From: an uncultured Clostridium sp.
GTDB lineage: Bacteria; Bacillota; Clostridia; TANB77; CAG-508
NCBI GenBank assembly: GCA_930986425.1
Contig: CAKNJR010000001.1
Coordinates: 248,001 to 312,000 of the forward strand
DNA: 64,000 bases
Direction: 5' to 3'
Part shown: piece by piece, positions 53,319-62,237 of the stretch
How the letters are laid out: every line of letters starts with the position of its first letter
Position numbering within the stretch: the stretch's first letter is position 1
Notes under the pieces: model-generated
Seen by the model: only the letters and a program-made list of their open reading frames with translations
What the model was told of the DNA's origin: nothing
The model's database searches: none
Made by a program: the position numbers and the translations under genes

Positions 53319-54248
53319 TTAATTATAACGTCTCTTAAAATTTTCTTCTAACTCTTTATATATTTTCACAAAATTCTCATATCTTGACTTTGATATTTTG
53401 CCATCAAGTACTGCTCTTTTTACATTGCATTCTTTTTCTCCTTCATAAATATGGCTACAACCCACATACCTACACTCTTCTATAAACGGAATAAAATCTA
53501 TAAATTCCTTATCTAAATTTCTATAATCTATTTCATTAATATCAAATGTACTAAAACCTGGAGTATCTGCAATATATGTATTTTTTTCTAATTCATATAA
53601 AGTAACTGCGGTTGTTGTATTTTTTCCTCGCTTATTTTTCTGGCTAACTAAACCTTCTTCTGTAATATTTTTTTCAAACAAACTATTTATAATTGTTGAT
53701 TTGCCTACTCCTGAATTTCCTGAAAATACGGTAATATTATCTTTTAGATATTTTTTTAAATCACTTACTCCTATATTATTTTTAGCCTGCATTTCTAAGA
53801 CTGTATATCCAACTTTTTCATATATGCTTTTTATTTCTTGGCTATTTGCTAAATCACATTTATTAAGTACGATTATACTCTTTAATCCCATATTCTCTGC
53901 AAATGCTAATTGCTTATCTAACATTAGTATATCTGGTTCAGGTTCTTTTAATGATACAACAAAAACAACCTGTGTAACATTTGCTATTTTAGGCCTTTTT
54001 ATAAAATTAATTCTTTCATAAATTTTAGTAATAGCTTCGTTCTCTATTTCAACTTTATCCCCAGCAACAGGAGTTAAAGTGTTTATTTTTCCATAATTGC
54101 TTGCAAGTTTAAGTGCATTTTCTTCTCTCTTATTCAATACTTGATTATTATTTTTTAGTTTTCCTCTTGCTGTGCAAATATGTACATTATCTTCTTCATC
54201 TACTACTTTATATTGATTTGATATATTTTGTATTATTGTTGCTTTCAT
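53319..54248 (-). CDS. rsgA: Ribosome small subunit biogenesis GTPase RsgA
   Basis: RsgA is a circularly permuted GTPase that checks late 30S maturation. The 309 residues have an N-terminal OB domain, the permuted order of G motifs (NKCD near 130, GNSGVGKSTIINSL, DTPGFSTF) and the C-terminal zinc knuckle (CRYVGCSHIYEGEKEC). AAAGGAG precedes the ATG. It lies between prkC and rpe as in Bacillus; a hairpin separates it from prkC. Confidence 0.97.
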   Translation of the reverse strand: MKATIIQNISNQYKVVDEEDNVHICTARGKLKNNNQVLNKREENALKLASNYGKINTLTPVAGDKVEIENEAITKIYERINFIKRPKIANVTQVVFVVSLKEPEPDILMLDKQLAFAENMGLKSIIVLNKCDLANSQEIKSIYEKVGYTVLEMQAKNNIGVSDLKKYLKDNITVFSGNSGVGKSTIINSLFEKNITEEGLVSQKNKRGKNTTTAVTLYELEKNTYIADTPGFSTFDINEIDYRNLDKEFIDFIPFIEECRYVGCSHIYEGEKECNVKRAVLDGKISKSRYENFVKIYKELEENFKRRYN

Positions 54249-54260
54249 TAAAACTCCTTT

Positions 54261-54296
54261 TTAAAAATCGCCACCTTGACTTCTGCCGAGGTGGCG
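54261..54296 (-). terminator. Terminator-like hairpin between prkC and rsgA
   Basis: CGCCACCT and AGGTGGCG form a perfect 8-pair stem, followed on the minus strand by ATTTTTAAAAAGG. It ends the prkC transcript or attenuates rsgA-rpe. Confidence 0.7.
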
Positions 54297-54312
54297 TTGG
54301 TGTTTATATATA

Positions 54313-56301
54313 TTAATCACTAGTTGTATTATTATCAAATATAACATTTCTATTATTATCTGATTCATCAAAGTTAATTGTTCTTGTTCTTGTGTATGAT
54401 GAACCTACTCTAACTGTAATGTCATGAGTTCCTGTAGATGTGTAAGAATAAGCTTTATATGATGAATTTGTTACACTTGTTGAGTTTTGTGTTCTTTCAA
54501 CACCATCTATTAAAATAGTAACATTTACAGTTTCATTAGCTGAGCCTGTTTCATTTGTAGTATTAGTATTTTGAGATGAGCTACTTCCCATTATTGAATT
54601 TACATCAACAATTACATTAATTGTTTTTTGCTCTTTTACAATCTTGTTTACTACTATATCTATTGTAGAATTTTTAGCTGTTTCTGTATTAGCATCTATA
54701 CTTTGAGAAATGACTTTTCCATCTTCCTCTTCTTCGTTACTTTCATAAGTAACATTTGGTGTTAATCCGGCATTTTTTAATGTTGCTACTGCTGTACCTT
54801 CATCCATTCCAAGTACTGTTGGAACTCTAACTTTTTCTACTCCGGCACTTACATGTACTACTACTGTATCACCTGATTTAACTAATGTTCCTACTGCTGT
54901 ATCTTGTCTTATAATTACTCCAGCTTCTACTGTATCACTATTTTCAGTTTGCTCTTCTAATTTTATACCAAGCTCTTCTGCAGTATTTCTTGCATCTTCT
55001 ATTTTCATTCCCTCTAATTTAACCATTTCAGTTTCTTCAGGGCCTTTGCTTACATTTATTTTTATTGTAGAGCCTTTTTCAATTTTGCTTTCAGTATATT
55101 CTGGGTCTTGTGATACAATTTTACCTTCTTCAACTTCACTACTTGCAATTTCTGTTATCTCTAAAGTTATACCTAAATCATCTGCTATTTGCTGTGCTTC
55201 TGCTTGTGTTTTTCCTACTAAGTTAGGCATATCTACTTTTGATGTTATTCCGCCATCAATTGCAATTTTTGTTATTAAAAATACTATAACAAACAATAAT
55301 ACTAAACTTAATATTATTATAGCAATTTTAGCTTTAGGATGCTCTGTAAAGAAATTTGTTTTTGTTTGAACTTCTTCTTTTTTACCGCTATTTATTTGGT
55401 CATCTGAAATTGCTTGCATTACTCTTGTATATCCACCATCTTTATTTTCAATTATAACAAAATCTCCGTCTGGGTCTTTTAACGCTTTACTTAAGTCATG
55501 TATCATTTCTGTTGCATTTTGATATCTTGCTGATGGCTCTTTTTGCATAGCTTTAACTACAATTTGATTAACTGCTGTTGGTATTTCTGAATTTAACTCT
55601 ATTGGCTCTTTTGGGTCTTCTTGCATATGTTTTAATGCAACTGATACTGGTGTATCTGCATCAAATGGCACTTTTCCAGTAAGCATTTCATACATAACAA
55701 CGCCTAAAGAGTATAAATCAGATTTTGCATCAGTAAACCCACCCTTTGCTTGCTCTGGTGAAAAATAATGTACTGAACCTATTGTTGTTCCAAAAGCTGT
55801 TATTGTTGAGTTAGATACTGCTTTGGCTATACCAAAGTCTGTTACCTTTGCAATTCCATCTTCAGTAATTATAATATTATGAGGTTTTATATCTCTATGC
55901 ACTATTCCATTTTTATGAGCAAGCTCTAGAGCTGATGCTATTTGCATTGCTATATTTACTGCCCATTTCCAAGAAAGTATACCTTCACTATTTATTATTT
56001 CTTTTAATGTTTTGCCTTGTACAAGCTCCATTACTATATAATATAAATTATTTTCATCTTCATGTCCTACATCATATATTGAAACTATATTAGGATGTGA
56101 AAGACTTGCTGCTGCTTGTGCTTCTGTATTAAACCTTTTTATAAAATCTGTATCTGTTGTAAATTCATCTTTTAGGACCTTTACTGCAACTAATCTATTC
56201 AATACATGGTCTTTTGCTTTATAAACTGTTGCCATTCCCCCGAGACCAACTTCTTCAAGGATTTCATACCTATTTCCTATTATTTTACCTATCAAATTCA
56301 T
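54313..56301 (-). CDS. prkC: PASTA-domain serine/threonine protein kinase
   Basis: This membrane kinase senses muropeptides and controls cell-wall synthesis and germination. The 662 residues have an N-terminal Hanks kinase (GLGGMATVYKAKD, AVKVLKDEF, HRDIKPHN, DFGIAK), then one membrane helix (AKIAIIILSLVLLFVIVFLI). Three extracellular PASTA repeats follow (MPNLVGKTQAEAQQIADDLG; KLEGMKIEDARNTAEELG; VPTVLGMDEGTAVATLKNAG). A C-terminal Thr/Ser/Asn-rich Ig-like domain ends the protein. It is preceded by prpC, its phosphatase. Confidence 0.97.
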   Translation of the reverse strand: MNLIGKIIGNRYEILEEVGLGGMATVYKAKDHVLNRLVAVKVLKDEFTTDTDFIKRFNTEAQAAASLSHPNIVSIYDVGHEDENNLYYIVMELVQGKTLKEIINSEGILSWKWAVNIAMQIASALELAHKNGIVHRDIKPHNIIITEDGIAKVTDFGIAKAVSNSTITAFGTTIGSVHYFSPEQAKGGFTDAKSDLYSLGVVMYEMLTGKVPFDADTPVSVALKHMQEDPKEPIELNSEIPTAVNQIVVKAMQKEPSARYQNATEMIHDLSKALKDPDGDFVIIENKDGGYTRVMQAISDDQINSGKKEEVQTKTNFFTEHPKAKIAIIILSLVLLFVIVFLITKIAIDGGITSKVDMPNLVGKTQAEAQQIADDLGITLEITEIASSEVEEGKIVSQDPEYTESKIEKGSTIKINVSKGPEETEMVKLEGMKIEDARNTAEELGIKLEEQTENSDTVEAGVIIRQDTAVGTLVKSGDTVVVHVSAGVEKVRVPTVLGMDEGTAVATLKNAGLTPNVTYESNEEEEDGKVISQSIDANTETAKNSTIDIVVNKIVKEQKTINVIVDVNSIMGSSSSQNTNTTNETGSANETVNVTILIDGVERTQNSTSVTNSSYKAYSYTSTGTHDITVRVGSSYTRTRTINFDESDNNRNVIFDNNTTSD

Positions 56302-56448
56302 AATAATTTCCTTTCTCTTTTGAAAGATTTTAGTATTTTTTATTTTAGGTTTATTGCTTTAATTGACTTTTTTCTTAATTTAACTTTTTCGCTTATTTAA
56401 AATTTCAAATTTATAATATTTTCATTTCTCATAAATTTTCCAAACTTT

Positions 56449-57177
56449 TTACTTAATTACTACTGCTGTAATATTATCAAGTCCACCTTTTTCATTTGCT
56501 TTTTCTACTAGCTCTTTTGATGGCTCGATTGTATTTGTTTTTAAAATATTAAATACTTCTTGTTCACTTACCATATTTGTTAATCCATCTGTGCACATTA
56601 AAATTATATCACCTTTTATAAATCCTTTTATCATGCTATCTGGTTCAATAAATTCTGTACATCCGAGTGCCTTAATTAGCATATTCTTTTTTGGATGATT
56701 CATGCTTTCTTCTTTTGTTATTTTTCCCTCATCAACCAATTGCTGTACATAGCTATGGTCTTTTGTAAGTTTTCGCATAAATTCTTTTCTTATTCTATAT
56801 ATTCTACTATCTCCAATATGAGAAATAAAGGCTTTATTTTCATAAATTAAGCAAACATCCAAAGTTGTTCCCATGTTTTTCAGTTCTTCATTTTCTCGGG
56901 ACTTTTCATAAACCACCATATTTGCATATTGGCTACTACTTTTTACTAAACTAAGTAATGTTTCTTTATCTCCTTTAGATTTTTCAAAATTGCTTAGAAT
57001 ATAATTGCGCGCTGCATTTACGGCCATTTGGCTTGCAATCTCGCCACCTTTATATCCTCCCATGCCATCTGCTACAATAAATAATTTTACTTCATCATCT
57101 GGCTTGGAAGCAAAATATGAATCTTCATTGAGTTGTCTAGCTTTTCCTACATCTGAGGTTGCAAAAGCTTGTATCAT
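56449..57177 (-). CDS. prpC: PP2C-type protein phosphatase (PrpC/Stp)
   Basis: This Mn2+-dependent Ser/Thr phosphatase reverses PrkC action. The 242 residues contain the PP2C metal motifs: NEDSY near the start, VADGMGGYKGGEIAS, ISHIGDSRIYR, LMCTDGLTNMV and GGLDNITAVVI. AGGAGG precedes the ATG. It sits between rlmN and prkC; a REP-like pair lies in the gap to rlmN. Confidence 0.97.
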   Translation of the reverse strand: MIQAFATSDVGKARQLNEDSYFASKPDDEVKLFIVADGMGGYKGGEIASQMAVNAARNYILSNFEKSKGDKETLLSLVKSSSQYANMVVYEKSRENEELKNMGTTLDVCLIYENKAFISHIGDSRIYRIRKEFMRKLTKDHSYVQQLVDEGKITKEESMNHPKKNMLIKALGCTEFIEPDSMIKGFIKGDIILMCTDGLTNMVSEQEVFNILKTNTIEPSKELVEKANEKGGLDNITAVVIK

Positions 57178-57190
57178 ATTTTCCTCCTAT

Positions 57191-57287
57191 TTTTTACTTT
57201 GGGGACGGTCCTTTTTGTAAAATTTTACGTTTTGCTCCGTCCCCATCGTAAAATATTTTACGAAAAGGACCGTCCCCAAAGTAAAAT
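57191..57287. repeat. Paired REP-like palindrome (GGGGACGGTCC family), complete copy
   Basis: TTTTACTTTGGGGACGGTCC at the left and its reverse complement (GGACCGTCCCCAAAGTAAAA) at the right, with inner GTAAAATTTTACG/CGTAAAATATTTTACG arms and a central CTCCGTCCCC. The element can fold into a long hairpin and exactly fills the space between the prpC ribosome site and the rlmN stop codon. Confidence 0.85.
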
Positions 57288-58310
57288 CTACTTCAAATTC
57301 TTTCTTCTTAGTTGTCCACAAGCTGCATCTATATCTGAACCTAATTCTCTACGAATTGTTGCTGTAATCCCCTTACTATTTAAGTAATCTCTAAACTTTA
57401 TTATGTTTTCATTAGAGCTTTTTATGTATTTTCCATTTTCAATTTTGTTTATAGGAATTAAATTTACGTGGCATAACATTCCGTGCAATAATTCAACTAG
57501 TTCATCTGCTGCTTTTTGATTGTCGTTGTTGTCTTTTGCCAATGCATATTCAAATGAAATTCTTTTATTAGTTTTACTAATATAATATTTACAAGCTTTT
57601 ATTAACTCTTGTATATTATATGCATTATTTACCGGCATCATACTACTTCTTGTCTCATTATTTGCACTATGTAATGAAATTGACAACGTGCATTGAACAT
57701 TTTCATCTGCAAACTGATAAATTTTTGGAACTATTCCACTTGTTGAAATGCTTATATGTCTAGCTCCTATATTTAATCCCTTTTGATTGTTTAATATTTT
57801 TATGGCGTTCATTACATTGCCATAATTATCAAAAGGTTCTCCAATTCCCATAAATACAACATTTGATATTTTTTCACCTATATCTTGCTCAATTGCAATT
57901 ATTTGCTCTACAATTTCTCCTGATGTTAGACTTCTTACAAATGCAATTCCTGTTGATGCACAAAATTTGCATCCCATTTTACATCCAATTTGTGAAGACA
58001 CACATACTGTCTTTCCAAAGTGATATTGCATAAGTACTGATTCTATCGCATTTCCATCGCTTAAACCAAATAGATATTTTTTTGTTCCATCTTTTGATTC
58101 AAGTTTTCTTACTATACTATAATTGCACATATCATAGTTTTGCTTTAATTTTTCTCTTAGTTCTAGAGATAAGTTAGTCATTTCATCAAAACTATGTACT
58201 TTTTCTACATATAGCCATTTAAAAATTTGCTCTGCTCTAAATGGCTTTTCACCTATATTTGTAAGTTCTTGTTTTAATTGTTCTAAATCGTAGTCTTTTA
58301 TATTTTTCAT
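57288..58310 (-). CDS. rlmN: 23S rRNA/tRNA adenine C2-methyltransferase RlmN
   Basis: This radical SAM enzyme methylates A2503 of 23S rRNA and A37 of some tRNAs. The ~340 residues contain the cluster motif C-x3-C-x2-C (Cys110, 114, 117 in CKMGCKFC), GIGEPFDNYGN and the catalytic C-terminal cysteine (AACGQLRRKN). I chose the ATG at 58310, with AAGGA six bases upstream; the ATG at 58316 touches that site. It is the first gene of the rlmN-prpC-prkC group. Confidence 0.96.
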   Translation of the reverse strand: MKNIKDYDLEQLKQELTNIGEKPFRAEQIFKWLYVEKVHSFDEMTNLSLELREKLKQNYDMCNYSIVRKLESKDGTKKYLFGLSDGNAIESVLMQYHFGKTVCVSSQIGCKMGCKFCASTGIAFVRSLTSGEIVEQIIAIEQDIGEKISNVVFMGIGEPFDNYGNVMNAIKILNNQKGLNIGARHISISTSGIVPKIYQFADENVQCTLSISLHSANNETRSSMMPVNNAYNIQELIKACKYYISKTNKRISFEYALAKDNNDNQKAADELVELLHGMLCHVNLIPINKIENGKYIKSSNENIIKFRDYLNSKGITATIRRELGSDIDAACGQLRRKNLK

Positions 58311-58386
58311 ATTCATTCCTTCCTAGCTTAATTTATCTTGTGTATATAGGAATGCCTTCATTTATTTAAAATAATTTTCCATATAC

Positions 58387-58415
58387 TTTATATCACAATA
58401 TTAGTTATATTTCAA
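58387..58415 (-). promoter_or_regulatory. Promoter of rlmN-prpC-prkC
   Basis: On the minus strand TTGAAA (58415-58410), a 17-base spacer and TATAAA (58392-58387). Confidence 0.65.
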
Positions 58416-58449
58416 GATAATTTAAAATATTTATCAGTACTGCCTTTTA

Positions 58450-58503
58450 CCATTATGCCGACATCGGCAAAATGGTCTGTCAAATGGGACGGTTCTAATT
58501 GTC
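58450..58503. repeat. REP-like element with GGGACGGTTC core and adjacent hairpin
   Basis: CCATTATGCCGA/TCGGCAAAATGG forms a hairpin, then TGTCAAATGGGACGGTTC and TAATTGTC follow. It combines the TGTCAAAT start of the 50.95-kb element with the GGGACGGT core of the others. It abuts the stop codon of the transglutaminase-like gene. Confidence 0.7.
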
Positions 58504-58504
58504 T

Positions 58505-59563
58505 CTAGTGTTCTGGAACCTCGCATTCTTTTTGCATTCTATATATCGCATAACTAATAGTTCTTTCTTCTTTATCGACCTTTGTTCCTTCTCCAAATAT
58601 ATGTATATCCAAAATATTTTGTTTTGCTAGTTCATCTACATTTTGTTTCTTTAATTTTTGCGTTTCAGTATCAAACTCATATGCTACCAAATTTCCTTCT
58701 TGCTTTACGAAAAATATTTTTCTTTCTTTTCCTGCTTTTTCCGCAAATTCCATTCCATCAAAAATTTCCACATTCTTTTTTGGGAATATACTAAAAATAT
58801 TAACATAGTTATAGCTACCAGTAGTATAATCTGTTTCAAATTCGGCATCATTAGGCACTTTATGTGTATTAATAATATCTATTAACATTTCTATTTGTCT
58901 TCCTTTATCCTTTGTGCCAAACTTTTTTATCATATATTCCTCATCACTAGTAATATATATTAATTTACGAATGAAATCATCTAGAGTAATGCCATGAAAA
59001 TCCAAGTCAAGCTTTCCATTCATATCTCTTATATCTTTTTCTAGTATTTTTCTATTTTTTGCAAGCTCTACATTTATTCCCATATCGGCAAAATAGTTAC
59101 CTATATATTCTACATATTCTGCTTCTCTATTGCTAGCTAAAGTTTCAAAGTCCAGTCCAAAGCCCCTTATTATTCTACCTGTTTTAGACCTTGATAAGTC
59201 CGCCGAAGCATTAAAGAAATAAATATTATATTTATCTAACATAAAATATCCATCTACATGGTGCTGAAAATCTGACTTTAAATATCCGGCATTTATGCCC
59301 ATTTGTTTCATTGCCTCAGCTATAGTAGCATTTTCTTGGTAACAAGTTGCTTTTCTATCCTCTTCTGTCTGTTTGGTATATTGCTCTTCTACATATTCTC
59401 TGCTATATCCATAATAAAAATCATAGTTCTTTATATAAAATTGACACATTCTATAATAGATGTAGTATGCCTTTTCTATTGTATTTATATTTGGAAATTT
59501 CTCTAATTCATTTTTTATTTTATTTATATGTTTTTGTTCAAATTCACTTACTTGATAACTCAC
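58505..59563 (-). CDS. Transglutaminase-like (cysteine protease fold) protein, putative
   Basis: The 352-residue protein contains ATCYQENATIAEAMKQMGI followed by HHVDGYFMLDKYNIYFFNASADL. This matches the Cys (74), His (101-102), Asp (122) triad layout of transglutaminase-like domains, where an alanine-rich helix starts at the Cys. The rest is unassigned and soluble. The start is GTG with GAGGA upstream. It is a single gene between aspS and rlmN. The last residues lie next to a REP-like element. Family membership is an inference from motif spacing, so a novel peptidase or cross-linker is possible. Confidence 0.55.
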   Translation of the reverse strand: MSYQVSEFEQKHINKIKNELEKFPNINTIEKAYYIYYRMCQFYIKNYDFYYGYSREYVEEQYTKQTEEDRKATCYQENATIAEAMKQMGINAGYLKSDFQHHVDGYFMLDKYNIYFFNASADLSRSKTGRIIRGFGLDFETLASNREAEYVEYIGNYFADMGINVELAKNRKILEKDIRDMNGKLDLDFHGITLDDFIRKLIYITSDEEYMIKKFGTKDKGRQIEMLIDIINTHKVPNDAEFETDYTTGSYNYVNIFSIFPKKNVEIFDGMEFAEKAGKERKIFFVKQEGNLVAYEFDTETQKLKKQNVDELAKQNILDIHIFGEGTKVDKEERTISYAIYRMQKECEVPEH

Positions 59564-59585
59564 TTTAATTCCTCTCTTACACTTG

Positions 59586-59613
59586 AAAAGTGAACCTTTT
59601 ACTTAGGTTCACC
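59586..59613 (-). terminator. Terminator after aspS
   Basis: GGTGAACC-type arms (59590-59596 with 59606-59612) pair; the minus strand continues TTTTCAAG. Confidence 0.7.
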
Positions 59614-59621
59614 TTTAATAT

Positions 59622-61376
59622 TTATTCTTCTTCAAACTCTGTTACTTTTATATGCACATCTTTTAATTGTTCATCAGTAACTGTACTTGGTGCATTCATC
59701 ATAACATCTCTAGCTTTTTTGTTTTTAGGGAATGCTATAACATCTCTTATATTTGTTGAGTTTGCAATAAGCATAATCATTCTATCTAGTCCAGGTGCAC
59801 AACCTGCATGTGGTGGTGTACCATATTGGAATGCTGTATATAATGCTCCAAATTTTTTCTTAACATCTTCCTCTGTATAACCAGCAATTTCAAATGCTTT
59901 TGTCATTATTTCTGGGTCATGATTTCTAACAGCTCCTGATGCTGCTTCATATCCATTGCATACTAAGTCAAATTGGTAAGCCAAAATATCTAATGGGTCT
60001 TTAGTTTCTAGCGCTTCCATTCCACCTTGTGGCATTGAAAATGGATTATGATTAAAATCTATTTTTTGCTCGTCTTCATTATATTCATACATTGGGAAAT
60101 CTACAATAAAGCAGAATTTATATACATCTTTTTCTATTAAATCTAGTCTTTTTCCAAGTTCTATTCTAACTAACCCTGCTATTTTTTGAGCCTTATGGAA
60201 TTCATCTGCTATAAAGAAAATACTATCTCCAGCTTTAGCTCCAAGTTCAGTTTTAATTTCATCTGTAATAAATTTAGCAATTCCACCATTTAGGTTATTT
60301 TCATCATCAACTTTAACCCAAGCAAGACCTTGTGCTTCTGCCTCATTTACTGCATATTCTGTCATATTATCAAAGAACTTTCTACCTTGAGAACCACCCT
60401 TTGGTACAACAATTGCTTTAATAGTTTTATTTTTAAATGCATTAAATTCAGTCTTTTTAAACAAATTAGTTGCATCTTGTATAATAAGTGGATTTCTTAA
60501 ATCTGGTTTATCTATACCATACTTCTCCATTGCCTCTTTGTAAGGAATTCTTACAAATGGACCTTCATCTACTTTCCAATTTGTATGCTCTTTAAATACA
60601 CTTGGAACAACCCCTTCAATAACTTTGAATACATCTTCTTGAGTTGCAAAAGCCATTTCAAAGTCAAGTTGATAAAACTCGCCTGGAGCCCTGTCTGCTC
60701 TAGGGTCTTCATCTCTAAAACATGGTGCTATTTGATAATATTTATCAAAACCAGAAACCATCAAAAGCTGCTTAAATTGTTGAGGTGCTTGTGGAAGAGC
60801 ATAAAACTTTCCTGCATGAAGTCTACTTGGAACTAAGTAATCTCTAGCTCCTTCTGGTGATGAATTAGCTAATATTGGTGTTTGAATTTCTGTAAATCCT
60901 AATTCATCCATTTTATTTCTTATTGATTTCATAACTTTTGAACGCAAAAGAATTGTGTTGTGTAGTTTATCATTTCTTAAATCTAAGTATCTATATTGAA
61001 GTCTCAAATCTTCTCTTACATTATTTATATCTATTTTTTCAGAATTTATTTCAAAAGGCAAAGTACTTTTGCATTTACCTAATAGTGTGATTTTACTAGT
61101 TTCAATTTCAATTTCCCCAGTTGGCATTTTAGGATTTTTGTTTGAACGTTCAACAACTTTTCCTTCTATACTTATAACTGATTCTGGGTTAATTTCGTTC
61201 ATTTGTTCTTTTAGATTTTCGTCTGAAATTACTAATTGTGTAATTCCTTTTTCATCTCTTAAGTCAACGAATTGCATAGAGCCTAAGTTTCTAATTCTTT
61301 GTACCCATCCTGCTAATTCTACTGTTTCTCCAACATTTTTTATATTTAATTCTCCACAATTATGATTTCTATACAT
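59622..61376 (-). CDS. aspS: Aspartate--tRNA ligase
   Basis: AspRS charges tRNA-Asp (bacterial type, with GAD insertion domain). The 584 residues begin MYRNHNCGELNIKNVGETVELAGWVQRIRN, an OB-fold anticodon domain. The class II core follows (SSPEGARDYLVPSR, FRDEDPRADRAPGEFYQLDFEM) and the C-terminal motif 3 (PPHAGCAPGLDRMIML). I chose the ATG at 61376, preceded by AAAGGG. The ATG at 61409 would lie at the transcription start, because a TTGAAA-17-TATAAT promoter ends eight bases before it. It follows dtd. Confidence 0.97.
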   Translation of the reverse strand: MYRNHNCGELNIKNVGETVELAGWVQRIRNLGSMQFVDLRDEKGITQLVISDENLKEQMNEINPESVISIEGKVVERSNKNPKMPTGEIEIETSKITLLGKCKSTLPFEINSEKIDINNVREDLRLQYRYLDLRNDKLHNTILLRSKVMKSIRNKMDELGFTEIQTPILANSSPEGARDYLVPSRLHAGKFYALPQAPQQFKQLLMVSGFDKYYQIAPCFRDEDPRADRAPGEFYQLDFEMAFATQEDVFKVIEGVVPSVFKEHTNWKVDEGPFVRIPYKEAMEKYGIDKPDLRNPLIIQDATNLFKKTEFNAFKNKTIKAIVVPKGGSQGRKFFDNMTEYAVNEAEAQGLAWVKVDDENNLNGGIAKFITDEIKTELGAKAGDSIFFIADEFHKAQKIAGLVRIELGKRLDLIEKDVYKFCFIVDFPMYEYNEDEQKIDFNHNPFSMPQGGMEALETKDPLDILAYQFDLVCNGYEAASGAVRNHDPEIMTKAFEIAGYTEEDVKKKFGALYTAFQYGTPPHAGCAPGLDRMIMLIANSTNIRDVIAFPKNKKARDVMMNAPSTVTDEQLKDVHIKVTEFEEE

Positions 61377-61416
61377 TTCTACTGCCCTTTCTGCTTTTAT
61401 TTTCAACATATATATT

Positions 61417-61445
61417 ATTATACTCAGTTTTCATGGTAATTTCAA
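61417..61445 (-). promoter_or_regulatory. Promoter of aspS
   Basis: On the minus strand TTGAAA (61445-61440), a 17-base spacer and TATAAT (61422-61417). Its position decides the aspS start codon. No T-box fits the short leader. Confidence 0.75.
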
Positions 61446-61479
61446 GGCTTTTGGCAAAAAAGGCAAATATACGAAGAAA

Positions 61480-61914
61480 TTATCTCTCTAACAATATAGT
61501 CACAGGTCCACTATTTTGAAGTGTTACTTCCATATGTGCTCCAAACACTCCTTTTTGAACTGGTACACTTTCCGCGCATTTTTTGCAAAAATATTCATAA
61601 AGTTCATTTGCTTTATCTGGTTTTGCTGCATTTATAAATGATGGTCTATTTCCACCAGAGCAATCTGCATATAAAGTAAACTGAGAAATAAGTAATAACT
61701 CTCCTTTAACATCTTTTATACTCAAGTTCATTTTACTATTTTCATCTTCAAATACTCTTAAATTAATTAGCTTTTTAACTAAATAATCTGCTTCCTTTTC
61801 TGTGTCATTTGGACCAACACCAACAAGCACCATATAGCCTTGATTTATTTGTCCTACTATTTTATTTTCTACTTCTACTTTTGCGTTTTTAACTCTCTGT
61901 ACTACTAATCTCAT
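61480..61914 (-). CDS. dtd: D-aminoacyl-tRNA deacylase
   Basis: Dtd removes D-amino acids (and glycine on tRNA-Ala) from mischarged tRNA. From the ATG at 61914 ([16 protein letters not shown], the canonical start) the 144 residues contain [17 protein letters not shown] and the NSGPVT motif that recognises chirality. An ATG at 61926 touches the AAGGA site and is less likely. No promoter was seen between the upstream structured leader and this gene, so it may depend on read-through of that leader. aspS follows with its own promoter. Confidence 0.96.
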   Translation of the reverse strand: MRLVVQRVKNAKVEVENKIVGQINQGYMVLVGVGPNDTEKEADYLVKKLINLRVFEDENSKMNLSIKDVKGELLLISQFTLYADCSGGNRPSFINAAKPDKANELYEYFCKKCAESVPVQKGVFGAHMEVTLQNSGPVTILLER

Positions 61915-61943
61915 AATAAAATCCATTCCTTATACTATTTCAT

Positions 61944-62109
61944 CAAATAAAAAAGAGAGCAAAACACATATTCAGGATTTTTAGATATTTCAACGTCATA
62001 TTTTTTAACCTATTATATAAAGTTATTTTCTTTATTAAATCCTGACCCAAAATCTACCAAATCTATTATTATCTTTCGCATGTTTTACTCTCTTCTATTT
62101 TGTTATTTA
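61944..62109 (-). ncRNA. Candidate structured leader or small RNA upstream of dtd
   Basis: A near-perfect promoter starts a transcript of about 165 bases on the minus strand. A 14-pair closing stem (62094-62081 with 61966-61953, AAGAGAGUAAAACA with UGUUUUGCUCUCUU, one U-G pair) encloses an inner UCAGGAUUU/AAAUCCUGA stem and a small AUAAAG/CUUUAU hairpin. The closing stem is followed by UUUUUUAUUU. The wobble pair forms only on the minus strand, which fixes the orientation. No known RNA family was recognised; an attenuator for dtd or a 6S-like small RNA are options. Confidence 0.5.
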
Positions 62110-62115
62110 TGCATA

Positions 62116-62144
62116 ATTATATAATTTGTTTATGTTTTTTTCAA
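62116..62144 (-). promoter_or_regulatory. Promoter of the dtd leader RNA
   Basis: On the minus strand TTGAAA (62144-62139), a 17-base spacer and TATAAT (62121-62116). Confidence 0.75.
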
Positions 62145-62237
62145 GTGTTTTAGTTATTTATAGCAAAGCCATATTTAAGATTATGCAAATTTATTTTACC
62201 CAAACCTATTTCACAATTGAATCTTTTGAGTTTTTTA

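Noticed and set aside
61944..62109. Assignment of the dtd leader as 6S RNA or signal recognition particle RNA
   Set aside because: The bubble is strongly one-sided and the SRP domain IV signature is missing, so no family name is justified.
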